Positions 6,142 to 6,338 of a stretch of DNA of 6,338 nt are shown here, piece after piece (the stretch's first letter is position 1; every line of letters begins with the position of its first letter). A model generated the notes under the pieces. That model saw only the letters and a list, made by a program, of their open reading frames with translations, did no database searches and was not told the DNA's origin. Origin of the DNA: an uncultured Oscillospiraceae bacterium. GTDB lineage: Bacteria > Bacillota > Clostridia > Oscillospirales > Oscillospiraceae. The DNA lies in NCBI GenBank assembly GCA_934668605.1, contig CAKUNY010000119.1, positions 1 to 6,338 on the forward strand. Reading direction: 5' to 3'. A program made the position numbers and the translations under genes.

Positions 6142-6338
6142 AGCCGTTCTTCCGATTCGATCCTTCTGCGTAGAACGCGAACCATATTTAGCAGTTCTTC
6201 GCTGAAGCCACCAAGCTCATCCAGCGAAACTGCACCATCCGCAATCAGACGAGCCAAATCGAACACAACGTTCTGTTTTCGGAGTTCAAGCTGCACCCCC
6301 GGCTTTCTCCGATCCTCACGTATTCTTTTATTCAGCGT
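6123..6338 (-). CDS. C-terminal fragment of a convergent hypothetical protein
   Basis: On the - strand an uninterrupted frame enters from the right edge and ends with TGA at 6125-6123, giving 71 residues with no start in view. The fragment is charged and predicted helical: a basic beginning (LNKRIREDRRKPG), then QNVVFDLARLIADGAVSLDE, LGGFSEELLNMVRVLRRR and an acidic ending YTPDE. The pattern of an Asp-Leu-Ala helix, IADG turn and SxEEL helix looks like real protein with a plausible amphipathic periodicity. The last 19 bases overlap the end of the kinase-like gene on the other strand. I do not recognise the family, and no function is proposed. The alternative is a chance open frame, but the + strand offers no competing gene here after 6141. 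Confidence 0.58.
   Translation of the reverse strand, partial: TLNKRIREDRRKPGVQLELRKQNVVFDLARLIADGAVSLDELGGFSEELLNMVRVLRRRIESEERLYTPDE

Noticed and set aside
6132..6146. CGGC / GCCG hairpin as a terminator for the operon
   Set aside because: Only a four-base-pair stem, spanning the stop codon, followed by a broken pyrimidine run and not a T-tract.

Overview
The window holds a complete five-gene ABC importer operon of the branched-chain amino acid (Liv/HAAT) type on the + strand. It also holds a sixth co-directional gene for a cytidylate-kinase-like protein, the 3' end of an unrelated gene at the left edge, and the C-terminal part of a convergent gene at the right edge. GC-rich coding DNA, strong GGAGG-type ribosome binding sites, a lipoprotein-type binding protein and a left-edge fragment resembling a clostridial DUF6076 C-terminus all suggest a fairly high-GC member of the Clostridia, such as an Oscillospiraceae-like gut Firmicute. 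This assignment is an inference; no rRNA or other marker is present.

Layout: 1-240 is the tail of a gene closed by a good intrinsic terminator (244-280). About 300 bases follow with no gene, turning AT-rich towards the right. An extended -10 promoter (555-582) then opens the operon. Its roughly 150-base leader is the most interesting regulatory stretch. It has a GC-rich hairpin followed by six T's (613-652) only about 25 bases after the predicted transcription start. A possible 37-residue leader ORF (611-724) runs straight through that hairpin. A 13/15 match to the CodY operator consensus (715-729) lies just before the ribosome binding site of the first transporter gene.

The transporter genes follow in order: binding lipoprotein (741-2006), permease LivH (2073-2963), permease LivM (2976-3968), ATPase LivG (3972-4784) and ATPase LivF (4777-5475). 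The only sizeable gap, after the binding-protein gene, is filled by a nearly perfect 38-base palindrome (2014-2051) with no T-tract. That arrangement would suit mRNA stabilisation or processing that leaves more binding protein than membrane components. livG and livF overlap by 8 bases. The kinase-like gene (5488-6141) starts 12 bases after livF behind a perfect GGAGG, so it is probably co-transcribed. Its nucleotide-binding loop lacks the usual P-loop lysine.

Working model: the lipoprotein captures leucine, isoleucine, valine or a related ligand outside the membrane. LivH and LivM form the channel, and LivG and LivF power uptake. Expression would be reduced when CodY is loaded with branched-chain amino acids and GTP, with a possible second layer of control at the leader terminator. 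I found no CRISPR array, insertion sequence, tRNA or rRNA. The transporter is a known type; the parts that are less ordinary are the layered leader, the intercistronic palindrome and the attached kinase-like gene.
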